NCBI GenBank assembly: GCA_002118135.1
Contig: BDIU01000009.1
Span: forward strand, 1 to 64,000
Reading direction: 5' to 3'
From: Trebouxia sp. TZW2008
Lineage: Eukaryota; Chlorophyta; Trebouxiophyceae; Trebouxiales; Trebouxiaceae
Length of the DNA stretch: 64,000 bases
Shown: in pieces, positions 13,401-25,600 of the stretch
How positions within the stretch are numbered: position 1 is the stretch's first letter
Layout: every line of letters starts with the position of its first letter
Notes under the pieces: generated by a model
What the model was told of the DNA's origin: nothing
Databases searched by the model: none
What the model saw: the letters and a program-made list of their open reading frames with translations, nothing else
Program-made: the position numbers and the translations under genes

Positions 13401-16400
13401 TATGATGTGGCTCGCATCAGCAGCGTTAGGGTGCTGCATTGACCCCAGCCAAAGCAGGCTTCAGACATGTCCCACACAATCAGCGCAACCGTGTTGACCA
13501 TGGCTAGGTGGTCAGGCGGATGCGTAGTAGCCTCCCAGTCCTGTACGGTACACAATGCTGTCGACGACTGCAGAGATAGTTTGCGTCATACCATTCATCC
13601 GAAGCCAACTCATCCAGCAGATGAATTGCAACAGCAAACCAATGATGAGGACATTGTCTGATCCTCAACCTGTTGTGACATGTGGTGCAGGTCGTCATTG
13701 CTGTCCTTTGTCATCACAATGGGGTCTTGGACATTCCCTTAGTCTAGAACGTCTGCAAGCATGGCTCAGAAACGGTGGCACATATCAGGACAGCGTGCAA
13801 TGACCAATGCAGCCAGTGGCCAAGCCATTGCAAGGCTTCTCAAGAACGTCGCAGATGACTGCAAACAGCATACATGCATGCAGTGTAGTCAGTTGTTAGC
13901 TCCCAAAAGTGCCCGCTACACAGCTGCATTTGTATTGCTCACACTGAGAGCAACTATGCTGCGAAGTGCAGTGATTGTTAACAAAGAGCAAAGAGCTGAC
14001 TTGTTTGCAAAAAGTGAGGGTGAGGATGTAGATCAGGCCAATCAAGAAGCTTGCCGCAATGGCGCAGGACATGCATCTGCCAGCAAAGGCATCTGCTGAC
14101 TTGATTTTATCTGTCAGCTAATGTCTCACGTGTCTACTTGACATTTGGATCTTGGTTGCCCAAACCTCAAGCATACATTTCTGGACAACATCGTGATGCC
14201 TACTGAACAGTCATGTGGGTCACTGAAAAGAGCTGACCTGTATGCATACTGTGAGGGTAAGGATGTAAACCAAGCCCGTCAAGAAGCTTGCCCCGATGGC
14301 CCAGGGCATGCACCGCCCAGCAACAGCATCTGCTGATTTTGTCTCCTCTATCAAATGGGCAACAGAATCATAGCCCATGAGAGGGAAGCTGGCTGCTGCT
14401 AGGCCTATTAGCGCTATATAGGCGTTGCTTTTGATGTTAGATGAGGGGTCAGTCTGCAGCCACAGAAGAGACAAGTAAAGCTGGGAGCATAGACAGCAAG
14501 GTCCATGGCATGCATCTGCCAGCCACAGGATGTGCTGACTTGGTCTCCTCGACCAGATGGGCAACAGAGGGACAGCTCATCAGAGGGAAGCTGGCTGCGG
14601 CTAGGCCTACTAGTGCCACATAGGTGTTGCTTTTTGTGTCAATTGAGGGGTCGTTCTGCAGCCACGAAAAAGACAAGTAAAACTGGGAGCACAGACGGCA
14701 AGGTCCATGGCATGCATCTGTCAGCAACAGCATGTGCTGACTTGGTCTTCTCTATGACATGCGCAGCTGAGTCATAACGCATGAGAGGGAAGCTGGCTGC
14801 TGCTAGGCCTACTAGCGCTATATATGCGTTGCTTTCAATGCTGGATGAGGGGTCAGTCTGCAAACACTTGAAGAGGGCATCGAGCTTTGGGAGTAACAGG
14901 AAAGACTTGTCAGCTGTTTTGACAGGTAGCGCTGTCAAAAGTCTCCTCACATTTTGGGTTATCATGCCTTTGCCACTGCATTGAGGCATGGCTTGATCAA
15001 CAGACAAGGCTAATATTGCACAGAAACTGTAAAAGGCACGCAATTCAGTGCAATGAGGGCAATTTAGCTGTTTGACAACGGCTTCCAGTGCAGCAGCAGT
15101 GACCAATGATCAGCAATGTCGTGATCAAGTGTGTCGTGGGACCACAACAGCAACGATGGCGCTCACAATGCTGACAGGCTCTGACATGCAATAGTCACCT
15201 TGAAATCTGTGAAGACCCAGATCCAGGTCTGCTGTTTTGGAGCCACTGCCAGCATGATGGCTGTCATTGCAAGCACCCCTGCAGTGACCAATCAGCCATC
15301 GTCATGATAATGATGCTACAGTACAGTACAGTACAGTACAGTACAGTACAGTGGCTCGGTGTATGCACATTCTCATTGTAAGGACAATGCAATTGGTGGT
15401 CAATCATTGCACTCTGACTGCAGTGGCACCTCTGAGTGCGGACAAGTCAATACAAGGACAAATTTCTTGGGAATCACAGCCCTCAGTACAAAGAGAAGTC
15501 ACTGCAGTGCCAATGCCAGTCATGACAAGAACGATGGTGAGGACAGTTGTGATCACAATCCCAAAAGTTAAACAGTACAAACTCTTGCACTGGTGCCAGG
15601 CATATGTGGCCCAAATTGTATCTTTTCCTCTTGAGGCATGACACTTCCTGAGATGGCACATATCGTAAGCACACATGTTTGCATGCAGTACGCTGTCAAT
15701 CTGGCAGGATTCTAAAACATAAGGGCAGGCAAGCACATGATTTGTTGCGCAGGGCGGTTCAACCAAAACAAAGCAGAAAAACAGACCTATGAAATGCCAG
15801 AAAACACCAACTTTGGCGACTCTTGCCAAAACCTTTAGAGGCGCGGAGTTGATGATGCCATTTGCAAGCAGCAAGCCCAGATAGAGGTAAAGTTGCTGCA
15901 AGTCAACAGCAATCTCAGTCCGATGTCAAACGTTGCTGGTTCTTGTCCATGAAGAAGGAGCAGCCGTGTTGTTGCCATTGCTGCAAGCTACATGTGAAGT
16001 GGTTTCAGATTTGATGCTGAACCAGAGCTTAAGCGTGCTGCAACATACTTCTGCTTGATAGCATGTAGCGTCGTCTGAGTTGTTTTGGCTTGCTACTGTG
16101 GCATGCTGTGCATGAGACACACATTCTCGTTCATTCTTTCATTCATTCATTGTAAACGTGGGCTAGGCAGGCTCAGCAGGCCCATCTAGGTACGTACACA
16201 AGCAATCAACTGTCTCCAAGCATTTTGAACGTGTGCTAACCTAGACCATTTATATCGGAGATGGAGGGCAGAGAGGTCCTTGTACACAGTTGACTGCCAA
16301 GTATCTCACACTATCATGCATGCAGTGTTCAACACATGTGCTTGTGACCACACAATGCATACTGTGTGACCTCAAGCAATTTGTCATGCATGCACTGCTG

Positions 16401-17635
16401 TTTTGAGCAAAGATGATGCAAGGCAAGGGCTCATGATCAGCGCAGTCGTCAGCAAGAGAATTCAATGTACCATAGTGAGGCTTGGGTAGTATCCGCGTCC
16501 GAACTGATCGCGAGTTGCTGTGAAGAGACAGCCAGCCAGAATCTCCACGCAGGTGTATACTGATGCAGACACCAAAGCAATCTGACCTGCATAGCAGCAA
16601 GACAATTCACAATCAGATGTGTCAGCACATACGGTAATACAGCACTTGCGACTGAGCATAAGCAGACTGTGAATTGGGGACAAATCCTTTGACAAGGATC
16701 TGTCAATTTATATGAGCGTTGACACCCCTGAAATAACAAAGTCAATCATATTGATTGCTTCAACCCAATCAAACACGCACATCACAAGCACACACATTGT
16801 ACATGCTTCACAAGCTTTGACACTCTGCCACAGTCACAATCAGCTGCGCCAAAACAAGTGCCAAGACATGTCATCGCAATTTCATGCCATCGAGTTTTGA
16901 CAGTTTTGCTGCATGCATAGTTGACACTCAATGCAGCAGCTTCAGCCATGCGCAGTGGCTGCTGAAGTTAGCTGTAAGTTTGCAGCAATAAGCAGCCTTG
17001 ATTGTAGGAGCTGCCAACATACTCTGTCATGCATTTAACATGAAATGAACACATGCGTGCTGGCTATTTGCTTGTGATGCACACCTAACAGGTTGATCCA
17101 GCCAACAATCCAGCTGGCAAAAGCTCCATGCTTCTGCGCTAGCATGAAAGACCAGAAGTACAGCCCTCCAGAGACTGGAAAGGCTGAAGCCAGTTCGCTC
17201 ATGGCAAGCCCAACCAAGGTATGCAACATCCCAGCGCAGACCCATCCCCACACCAGCACCACAGGCCCTCCATATGTCAGCCCCTGACTGTAGACTCCTG
17301 CACACAAGCCACAAGACTGGCATGACATGCATTCAGGCAAAACTGCATTCCTCTGTCACTTAGGTCTGAAGTATAGTCTCACAGTGTTTGTCCGTAAGAC
17401 CTGAGGCACAAAGCAGGACAGTGTCAAAGAGCTTACCAGTAATGCAAGTGATGGAAGACAGGATACAGAAGCATATCATTGTGTTTTGAGTCCAATGTAG
17501 GGGCCGATGTAGCTGCTGCCGGATGCCAAGCTCAAGCAGCCTATTGGTCCCAGTATCTCGAGCATCTTGATCAGCCAGCATGAAATGCAGCTTACGACCC
17601 ATGTACGAACGGCCATGGCTCCGCACGCCATGCAC
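10452..17635 (-). CDS. BAT1/GABA-permease-type amino-acid transporter (APC superfamily)
   Basis: Membrane transporter of the amino acid-polyamine-organocation family. Ten exons join in phase to 557 aa, the usual length: 17635-17437, 17297-17085, 16586-16471, 15895-15787, 15278-15199, 14453-14238, 13364-13186, 12802-12714, 11720-11540, 10743-10452. Landmarks in order: ELGIRQQLHR N-terminus; TM1 GLTYGGPVVLVWGW; AMSELASAFPVSGGLYFW; GAFASWIVGWINLLG; KVGVFWHFIG; IGLAAASFPLMGYDSVAH followed by EETKSAD; the exon 7 ALFCGLHAGTSAA segment; GFSRDRAVPFWWLW; AGDSFEPGPFTMGR; and the C-terminal FNYAPVAVGG and WFNGPRI. These match the plant/fungal BAT1/GABA permease pattern. Substrate cannot be told from sequence. 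Most introns contain degenerate copies of the adjoining exon (annotated separately); only one full exon per cluster keeps the frame. Confidence 0.9.
10930..11450 (-). repeat. Downstream echoes of permease exon 9 (3' part plus donor)
   Basis: At least four degenerate copies of the end of exon 9 (encoding DSFEPGPFTMGR and its GTGAG donor) lie downstream of it in the transcript. They are visible as the plus-strand motif CTGCCC(A/G)NAGTGAAAGGCCCA near 10949, 11157, 11270 and 11369. The copy at 11369-11440 is the best preserved and extends into the FRLFLAG part. They lie inside the last intron. Confidence 0.75.
11760..12040 (-). repeat. Upstream echoes of permease exon 9 (acceptor plus 5' part)
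   Basis: Two copies of the start of exon 9 precede it in the transcript. The first (start about 11865) reads AVWGITFATFHMGLPLMAGA and then leaves the exon pattern after AFGT. The second (about 12020-11945) is more decayed and frameshifted. Both bring a TGCA(C/G)-type acceptor region with them. Confidence 0.75.
12361..12535. repeat. GTGA/GTGG tetranucleotide microsatellite
   Basis: An imperfect run of GTGA, GTGG and GCGA units, interrupted by ACGA and TGGT variants, inside the permease intron between exons 8 and 9. Slippage-type repeat with no coding role visible. Confidence 0.85.
12825..12985 (-). repeat. Upstream echo of permease exon 8
   Basis: A copy of the exon 8 start (intact exon: acceptor GACAG then ATGCTGTATGG, encoding MLYGFSRDRAVPF) lies about 150 bp upstream in the transcript. 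It has ATGCCATATG, TCTCGAGACAGGGCAAGATC and CTGTTGGCCAAAGTT in the same order. Indels destroy the frame. Confidence 0.7.
12990..13560 (-). repeat. Echo cluster around permease exon 7
   Basis: Intact exon 7 is 13364-13186. Its 5' part with acceptor is repeated upstream in the transcript at about 13555-13405 (DWEATTHPPDHLAMVNTVAL, then MSEACFG and decay). Its 3' part with the GCAAGGTGAG donor is repeated downstream at about 13110-13042 (LLMPLGRALFCCLHAGASDA). The plus-strand text CTCACCTTGCA begins both donor copies, at 13041 and 13181 (140-bp spacing). CATTGACCCCAGCCAAA begins both exon cores, at 13260 and 13437 (177-bp spacing). Confidence 0.8.
13970..14110 (-). repeat. Downstream echo of permease exon 6 (3' part plus donor)
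   Basis: A fourth partial copy of exon 6. It encodes KSADAFAGRC, ASFLIGLIYILTLTFC and the donor region, but lacks the first half of the exon. It lies downstream of the intact exon, which ends at 14238. Confidence 0.75.
14454..14880 (-). repeat. Two upstream echoes of permease exon 6, 202-bp period
   Basis: The plus-strand motif GAGGGAAGCTGGCTGC occurs at 14381 (intact exon 14453-14238), 14583 and 14785, exactly 202 bp apart. Each upstream copy has the polypyrimidine tract, TGCAG acceptor and exon start as far as GRCMPW or DRCMPW, then runs into the tract of the next copy and loses the second half of the exon. They have changed GYDSVAH to CPSVAH or RYDSAAH. 202 is not a multiple of three, so reading through shifts the frame. 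Confidence 0.85.
15318..15352. repeat. (ACAGT)n pentanucleotide microsatellite
   Basis: Seven head-to-tail ACAGT units. The next 120 bp resemble the mariner-like MITE found at 36306-36479, whose TIR starts CAGTA. The microsatellite may have arisen from that TIR end. Confidence 0.9.
15355..15480 (-). mobile_element. Degenerate relative of the mariner-like MITE
   Basis: The reverse complement carries TTGTCC-type motifs, CACTCAGAGG, ACTGCAGTCAGAGTGCA and TTGTCCTTACA in the same order as the complete element at 36306-36479. TIRs are eroded. It sits in a permease intron. Confidence 0.6.
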
Positions 17636-17818
17636 CAGCCATCAAAATCGAGTCGTGCTTATCAGCACTCTATCTTTGCCTATCTCGTGCACATATTTGC
17701 TCTTCGTATCATAGGCGTTGAGGCAGGCATATTGATTGAAGACTTTGCCTGCCAGGCAAAAGCCTGTGCTTCACGGCAAACGCATCAAAGCTACTAGGTT
17801 TACATCAACCACATTACA

Positions 17819-18389
17819 TCAGCTAAAGTTTGCCAGGCTCGTTCCGAGATTTGAACTTGCAGTGCCTGCACTGCTCTTCGTAAGGATCTTCTGCTTGCGG
17901 GCAGTCGAGTAGGAACTTGAGAGAACTTGACCATTCAAGAAGAGGAACAGGTCTTCAACCGGTGGCAAGGCAGCATGCACAGGCATGCATGACCTGGAAG
18001 AGCAGCTCTTTACATACCTTGCTGGCACATGCAATCACACTTGGTGTCTGGCTAAAGCCAATTGGAGCCTTCAAGAGCAGCCTCTCTGCGCTGGAGATGT
18101 CACAGGTGAGCAGCAATACCAATTGAACTGCAACTCAAGTTTAAGAGTTGTCACACACTGCATGCAACACCTAGCGTGCTGGGTGCTGGGAAGTTTGGCG
18201 TGATTCAGCTCTTACAGTTGGCACAGCAACAAAATAGGAAGCTGCATGCACAGTGCATAGCTTAGCAACGCCTGTGAGAACACTTGGCAAGTTTAACAAA
18301 TACTTGTCAACGTGGAATTGTTTTGGTGTGCACTGTGGCTGTATTGCTTCACCGCCACCACAGCTCATGAACTTCAGTCCAGGCTGCAT

Positions 18390-18421
<32 letters not shown>

Positions 18422-19987
18422 TCAGGAATTTGCTGCTGCTGCTTTCACTGTCATGCTGCTTAGGCAAAGCATATAAGAGGCAACAAAGCTTCCACGACAG
18501 CACATGAAGGCATCATGTGTAACGGACTAATTCTATCCCAGCAAGGTAGCGTGCATATCTCACTGTTGGAGTGTTCCCTTGTAAGCACAGCCGCTGCCGG
18601 CAGCCTTCCTCTTCCCCGCATGGCTCAGGATGAGCCATGCACTGCAGCAATGACCAGTCAACGCTGCAAACTGTTATATCATGTCCGATGGCTGCGCTTC
18701 CACTTAAAGCAGTGCTCAGCTGCTGCACAAGTGCGTGGCCAGAGGCAGCAAGTAGTGCAGCGACCAGCTGAACAATTTCTTTGTGCAACAAAGCAGACCC
18801 CGCAACTTGCACTTCAGCTGCTTGATTATGTCATAGCTTGTGTGGGGCTCAAGAGAGAGTGCAACTGGAGGTTGAACATGGTCACACAAGAGCCTCCAGC
18901 TACACTGTGCACACGTGATCATGAAGGCTTGTAGCCAGAACAACATCAAACCAAAAAATTCAACCAAAGACAGGGAAAAAACACTTTGTAACCCAGTTGT
19001 TACCCCAAAACAGCGTGGCATAGTCTTCAAGACGCATGACTAAGATCAGCTTCTTCCAGCACAGCTGCCTTTGCAGCTGCAGTGGTGCCGGGTAAAGAGT
19101 TTGTAGCTCAATCACTGGTGCAACATGCCCCTTCTCGCTTTCTGCTTACTACTTGCTCACCTGCAAAGGCGTTTGCGAAGCATCTGAGAAGAGCTTATGC
19201 AAGTCTGTGGCCATATGATCATGCGTCTTGGTCAGCATACCGTTATATGCCAGCAATGCTGCAGTCTGAAGAGGCTGCAAGGCCAGCATGAGACTGCACA
19301 AACTGATTGCACCTTCTTGCTGTGCATCAGCAGGCTTCTCGGCCCGCTCAGTTGAGTGCTCAAGGGCTTGAGAAGGTAGCTACAGAGAAGCTTGCTGATC
19401 TTGGGCGAAAGAGTGTCTGAAGACATTCAGCAATGCATGTGGACAGGATTGCAGCAATTTGTACAGAGAAGCTTGAGCAATGCCTCAAGGTACAGGTTTC
19501 TGTAGACCAAGTCCTGCTGGCCTCTTATCCTTGCCTGTGCCATTAGCTGTCTTGTCGGAGATGTGGCATCGCACACACTTACACCATCATGAACAGCCGC
19601 TGTGCTGTACAGCACCCAAGCAGCATGCTGCAGAAGTTCCATTCGTTGCATAGGCTTTGCTTTGCACATTTGCATTGCACCTGTTGACTGATATGAAGCA
19701 AGTGCTGCCATAGCACCATAGCTTGCCATCAAGCTTGTGACTCTGCAATCCGGACAGAGTGTGCTGCACAGACTGAAAGACACCGCCTGGCGACTTCGCT
19801 TTGATTGCGGCATCGCTCCATCGTCAAGAAATCCGCAAAGCTGGGGAGCGGTCTCGTCAAGTCCAAGGCGTCCAGAACGCAGACATGACTCAGGCGGCGT
19901 GATGACATGCTGCTGACTTGCATCAATCTGACCGCTCAAGCTATAAGACCTGAAAAGTGGATCAACTTGAGCGGTGACGGCAGACAT
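17819..19987 (-). CDS. Possible helical-repeat (karyopherin-like) protein, fragmentary model
   Basis: Not firmly recognised. On the minus strand an open frame starts at ATG 19987 and runs about 187 codons to 19427. It is serine-rich at first, then alpha-helical (LMASYGAMAALASYQ; LLQHAAWVLYSTAAVHDG; RNLYLEALLKLL). Further helical exon-like pieces follow at about 18810-18660 (LLHKEIVQLVAALLAASG, then ALVQQLSTALSG), 18090-17960 (SSAERLLLKAPIGF) and 18034-17819 (a C-terminal-like frame ending in a stop). The GHALVQQLSTALSG pattern resembles C-terminal repeats of transportin-3/importin-13, but this is a weak impression. Exon borders and phases were not resolved. The start lies only 50 bp from BTB/BACK-like copy D on the other strand, which is unusually close. 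Confidence 0.35.
18390..18421. repeat. (GCT)n trinucleotide microsatellite
   Basis: About ten GCT/TGC units on the plus strand, in a non-coding position between the permease and the gene upstream of it. Confidence 0.9.
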
Positions 19988-20037
19988 CACACCGTCATAT
20001 ATGTCTGTAGCAAAGACTGCAGAGCATCGCAGAAAGC

Positions 20038-21697
20038 ATGGCGACAGAAGCAGAGGCACTCCACTCGAACTCGCCGGCGTTGCGTCAGAGCTGCCACGAG
20101 CCTTATCTGTTAACATGCATGCAAGAGGAATGGAGTGAAGCATTGCCCGAGACAACATGCTGCATCGCCAGCGGATGCAGTCCGTCCTACTGCAGTTGGT
20201 GGCAAGATCAATCAAGGACTCAAAGCAAGCTGCTGTTCTTTCCAGTACAGCTCATTGGCGATGCCAGCAAGCCAGAAGAGTTCACATGCATGAGCTATGC
20301 CGATTTCGCGTTCTGCGGGTCTGATTACCTTGTTGAATGAGTGTATGGCTGGTCATGATGCACTGCAGTCAGCAATGTTTGGCTGTATGGTTGTGTGACT
20401 GTGCAGTGGATGGGGTCAGAAGTTGATGGAAGAACGTGATGCCTGGCAGCCAACATTACAGGCAGTTGTACCTGTGGTCACAGACCCGGCAATAGTGCAA
20501 ACATCTGTCACTGGCATGTTATCTGGCAAGATCACGCTAGCTGCATCAAACGTGGAGTCAGTCCTTGTTCTTGCCAATGCTATTGGGGTAAGGCAAAATG
20601 TCATTCAAGGCAGCGCTTGCTCTCCCTTGCTCTCTGGGTCTGCATGCCAGGACACATTGCAAGTAGAGAAATTGACTTGTCAAGTTGTATGTTGCAGTTT
20701 GAGGCTTTGGAGCAGACTTGCATTGAATACCTGAGCAATGCAGCACATATGATGAAACCATTCAACAAAAGGATTATGCCCTGCCTCGCCAAATTCTCAG
20801 AATGCTTAGGCCTCCCTGCTCTGCTAGACAGCATTGCCAATGCGTTGATCAAAGAATCATGGTCACTTCATTCGTACAGTCTACAGCTCATTGCAAGCTA
20901 TTTCTACCAGACAGACCGAGACTTGAAAGCCCTCTTACATCATCCCCAGCGTGGTGCCTTCGTTGAGCTGCAAGTATTACAGGTCCTGCAAGATGCAGCT
21001 CTTCCAGAAGATGTAATTTCAGATATTCTGGATGTCACACTGATGGGATCTACAGAGTTTGCCATTTTGCTCAAGGTCCTCCTCAATGAAAGACATGCCA
21101 ATCAGAACCTCTTGCTGCGTAAAGCTTTGCACCGGCACCTTCACAACACAGAGCCGCATCCTGAGGCGCACGGCAACAGACACATTCGCATTTTGGACAA
21201 TATCATGATGCCAGACTCCCAGGAGTCCAAGCAGATTGCATTTCCTGACTCAGACCTTCAGCTAATGATCAAGCGGGATGAACCCAATGGTGAGTCCGAA
21301 TGCTCTGCAAGTGAGTGGCAATTTGTGCAGTTGGGTTTGCAGCTGTGTTTTCATGTGACTGATGTTGACAGGTGATACTGTTGGGCTGTATGTGGGACCA
21401 CAACCTGAAGTGGAAGGCCAATGCAGCCCTTCACATGACTTCACCATTTTTGCTCTTAATAGTGAGTTGCCGTATATCAAAGCAGAACTGACTTTGCTGG
21501 CAAGGACAAAGGCACAACGAGTTTCAAGGCCAGATCTTGCAGGGTCTCGCATCAGACCTTTGCCATTTTGGGGTCGTGCTGCATGCCTGTCTGACTTGGC
21601 AAAAACATTTTCAGAGGACCATCGCGGACCTTTTTGTATTGGTGTCATGAGGACTGAACCTGTGCCTCCAATGGAAAGCAGCCCTTCAGCAATCTAG
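20038..21697 (+). CDS. BTB/BACK-like family, copy D, the only intact copy
   Basis: Exons 20038-20318, 20407-20587, 20698-21289 and 21372-21697 join without frame errors to 459 aa. The phases (2, 0, 1) equal those of the other copies. Features: WSEALPETT then the SYCSWWQ motif; GDASKPEEFTCMSYADFAFC; a BTB-like segment (GWGQKLMEERD ... SGKITLAASNVESVLVLANA); BACK-like helices (MPCLAKFSECLGLPALLDSI; LLHHPQRGAFVELQVLQVLQ; LLKVLLNERHANQNLLLRKA); the linker ILDNIMMPDS; and the family C-terminus (VGLYVGPQ; HDFTIFALNSELPYI; GPFCIGV). It lacks the KRQK patch of copies A and C, so its N-terminus is either different or continues in an unseen upstream exon. BTB/BACK proteins are often Cullin-3 adaptors, but no such role can be read here. 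Confidence 0.75.
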
Positions 21698-22608
21698 CAT
21701 TGACGGGCTCTTTGACCATGTGCTGTCCACATCCTTCAATTGCACCTTGCAAGTCAGCTCAGAGCAATGACGGCTCCACGTTATTTTGCCCAACAGGGTT
21801 GCAAGGGGAGAAGACAATTCATCTTCTGGTTAGACTTGTAGTCAGTCAGAAGGTCACAACAAACCTTGGAAGTTGATGTGTACCCTGCTGTGGCATACCA
21901 ACACTGTATACCATCAAGACCAAACACAACTTTGATAGAAGCTGCTTCATGTCTCAAACACACAGAAGGATTTGTTGTACAACTGAGACTAGCATGAATG
22001 TCTTTTTAGTGCAGGAAATAACAGTAGTGGCTGCTTGATTCAGATGGATGGTTGTTCCGCAAACAGCTGATTGTTTACTGCGACATGCATGGAAGGCTTT
22101 GTGCGGAGCCTTGAACACTGTCCTATTCATTTATGTAGCTTTGCACACGTAGACAAAAGAGATCTTGAGACCGCTCCATGCTGATGTGTCAAAACCGTAC
22201 CGTCTGAGCTAGATCTAGATCTCTGCTTGCACCATAGTGATCAGTCAGCTTTTCTCATCAATCTGCATTGATGACCAACAAGACTTGTGTCATCTGCTTT
22301 TTCTGAGAAACCCAAGCTGTCCAGCGTCTTGAGAACAGCACAAAATCACCTGCGCATTTAGCAAAGCTGCATCAGAGACAGCAAAAATCGCGTTGCACAC
22401 ATTTTGTTTGTACAGGATTGCCATGGGCTAGCAATGCTGTGCTTCCAACAATCTTGTTTTGCTTGTGTATACGGAAAGCATGCCTTGGTGCTTCTACTCA
22501 CAATTCCTTTTGTACATGCTTGACAGCGTTGCCTGTTTGCTGCTTCTTCTCACGCAGAGCAGACCATCAACATGCATATTCGTGTTGCACTGTAGCAGAT
22601 TTGCATAC
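21698..22608. other. Interval with unresolved 3' exons of the QHD-repeat gene
   Basis: Between the last clear exon of the minus-strand QHD-repeat gene (ending at the donor at 22608) and copy D. That donor leaves phase 2, so at least one more exon must lie here. A 17-nt micro-exon (TGCAG then CTTTGCTAAATGCGCAG then GTGATT, about 22370-22345 on the minus strand) and a short terminal frame at 21963-21781 are possible but unproven. Confidence 0.35.
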
Positions 22609-25600
22609 CTTGTTGGCGCCAACGCAGTCGCTTCCTGTACTGCCTTCTCAGCTGCCCTCACTGCTTCCATGGCCGCTTGCATTCTCTTTCTGGGCGATGC
22701 TGTTGCTGCTGCAGCCAAAATCACCTTGTCATCATCAGATGGGACTGTCAGTGATGCTGCTCTTGAAGCAGCAGTTGCTTTGTCACCATTTGCTTGGGCT
22801 TCAGGTGTTACTACTGCTGAAGCAGAAGTTGCCTTTTCATCTTCCTGTGATGAGTCAGCAGGCTCAAGCCACTGCTGGGGCAGCCAGAGGTCGCCCCGCA
22901 TGGAAGAGCCCTGGCCTCTCAGCTGGGGCACTACCAAACTGCCCTGTACCTGAAGAAGTGGCACAGCCAAACTGGCTTGACTTCTGAGGTGAGGCACCAC
23001 CAGACTGCCCTGCCATGTGAGCTGGGACTTGGCTAGACTACCCTGCTCTTCAAGCTGGGGCTGTGCCAAAGTGCCCTGCCCCTCAGCCTGGGGCAGTGCT
23101 GGACCGCCCTGTGCCATGGACTGATCTGGTTTGCCCATGTGCATCACACTTGGGCTCTCAGACGCATTTTTGGTTGTACTGTCGAGATCCATGTTCTGAC
23201 TCTCAGCAGCTGATACAGGCTTTGACAATGCTGACTCACCCCTGCTGTTGCGCATGTGTGATGCTCCCTCGACACTTGGTGCTTCTTTGTGCTCTTGACT
23301 TAAACGCTGTGCAGAAGGACTCACAGATGCTTGAGGGTGATAGCGGCTAATCAGGTGGCTGTGAGTGCCAGGGCTTTGCTTGGAAGAGCCCCTGCTGACA
23401 GGGCTTTGCGGGGCAGGGCCCCAGCTGCTGCCAGAATCAAACCGCCTGATCATGTCAGAAACTCTGCTTGCTTTTGGCTCCAAACCTTCAGGGCTCTGCT
23501 GTCTGCCACTGGCATGCTGTGCAATTGCTTCCATGTCACGCTGCTTGCCATTGTCCTGCTGTTTAGTTGGTTTGAATCCATGCTGTCTATCACTGTCATG
23601 CTGCACAGCTGTTTGTGAATCATGCTGTTCAACACTGTTATGCTGTACAGCTGCTTGTGGACCATGCTGCCTGCCATTGTCATGCTGTTCAGCTTTTCTT
23701 GACTCATGCTGCCTATCACTGCCATCCTGTACAGATGTTTCTGCACCATGTTGCCTCACACTGTCATGCTGTACTGCTGATTCTGAATCATCCACAGGTG
23801 CTTGCAGGTTGCGCTGCATCATGCTGACCTGCACGGGAGCTTGTGAGTGGTCCTGGGTGAGTGCTGTTGAGTCATGTTGCATTTGCCCCGTCTGGTCATG
23901 CTGCATGAACTCTTTGCTGTCAGGCTGCAGGATTGGCTCGTCATACTGAACAGCTCCTGCCTCATCATGCTGCAGCAAAGCACCAGTATCATCTTGCATG
24001 GCGGGGAACTCATGCAACATGCTAACATCATGGTGCATATGCCCTGGCTGACCCTGCTGCATCTGTAAGCTGCTGCTGTCCTGCACCTGCACGTCGCTTT
24101 CATGCTGGAAGAACGGTGATTGCTCCTGCTGCATGGGTGCTTCATCTTCCTGCTGCATGAGCTCTACCTCGTTGTGCTGCATGTGTATCTCCAGACCACC
24201 TTGCATGTGCGCTGTCTGTTCATGCTGCATGTTTGAAGCCTGGTCACGCTGATGCATGTCTCCAGCACTCAGCGTTCGCTCGTGGCGACTGTGCCCAGTC
24301 CTGTCAAGCTGCACAACATCTTGCCTGTCAGGCTGGTAGAGACTGTCTTCGTCACGCTGCATGACTGCAGCATTGTCATCTGAAGCTGCTCCACTGCTAG
24401 GCTCACTGGCTGCTGCTGGGTCCTGCTGCATGTGTGCTGAATCAAGCTGCATAAGTGCTGCCTGGTGAAGCTGTGCAGCGATGCTCTTGTTTGGCTGGAG
24501 CATACATACGCCAGGCTGAAGTGGTGCTGCATCATGCTGCATGGGTGCTGCTTTGTCATGCTGCAAGGCTGCCTCTTCTTCTTCAGCTGCATGCTGCCTG
24601 CATTTCACACTGACATCAAAATTACACACGACAAGTTCAGCAGTGGGAAGATGGCAACCCTCGCCAACAGCCATAGCACATGCAGAATTGATTGATGCAT
24701 GCAAAACACAAGACAAGCTTGCAACATCACAATGACCATCAGATGATCAAGAACCGCCCAGCAGCAAGTTGTGCATCACTTCAATGATGGAAACACAAGG
24801 CCCACCATGACACATGGTCTACTATGTAATGCCAAGAGGTGCATACCCAAAATGGGCGCATTTTGTATGACTTGCTCCACAAGCAATGCTCAACTGCTTG
24901 CATGGAGCCCAACAGCCCAACACAGTGATTTCACAACATCATGACATTGATGCAAAGACTTTTCTGTTCCAAAGTTTTGATGCATTTTGGAAGCAATCAC
25001 TACAGTCCAACTGCGATAGTACTTCTGAGCAAGGACATAAGACGACCTGTCCTTTGATAGATCATGCAATCAACCAATGAGAGTACTTCATATAGTGACT
25101 TCTCTTTGGAAAATAAAGCTTTCAAAGCTTAAAACGAAAGCTTTGGTTTCCAAAAAAATCTGCCCTTACATCACATTGTCCTTGCTCAGAGTTGCCACTG
25201 AAGTCAGAATGCAGTGATTGGCCATCAATTGCATTGTCCTCACATCAAGAATGTCCTAACATCAAGTTTGCGTACAAGTTAATGTACCTGGAAGCAGCCC
25301 TCCTGCCTGTGAGGTGCGCCAGTCTACCCTCAGCGTTGGACAAGACCTGCTGCACCAACTGCAACCTGCTGGCCACAGCTGCCACCGCTGTCTGCACTGG
25401 GCTGCTTGCTGTATCATCTGCAGGAACCCACTCCACTGCTGGTACACTGCTGATCAGAGCAGTGTTGTCTGCATCATTTGCAGATTCCCACTTCCCTGCT
25501 GATGCACTGCTGATCAGAGCAAACTTGTCTGGTCCATTTGCAGAGGTCCACCTCCCTGCTGATGTAATGCTGGTCAAGGCAAGCTCGTCTGCATCTGTGG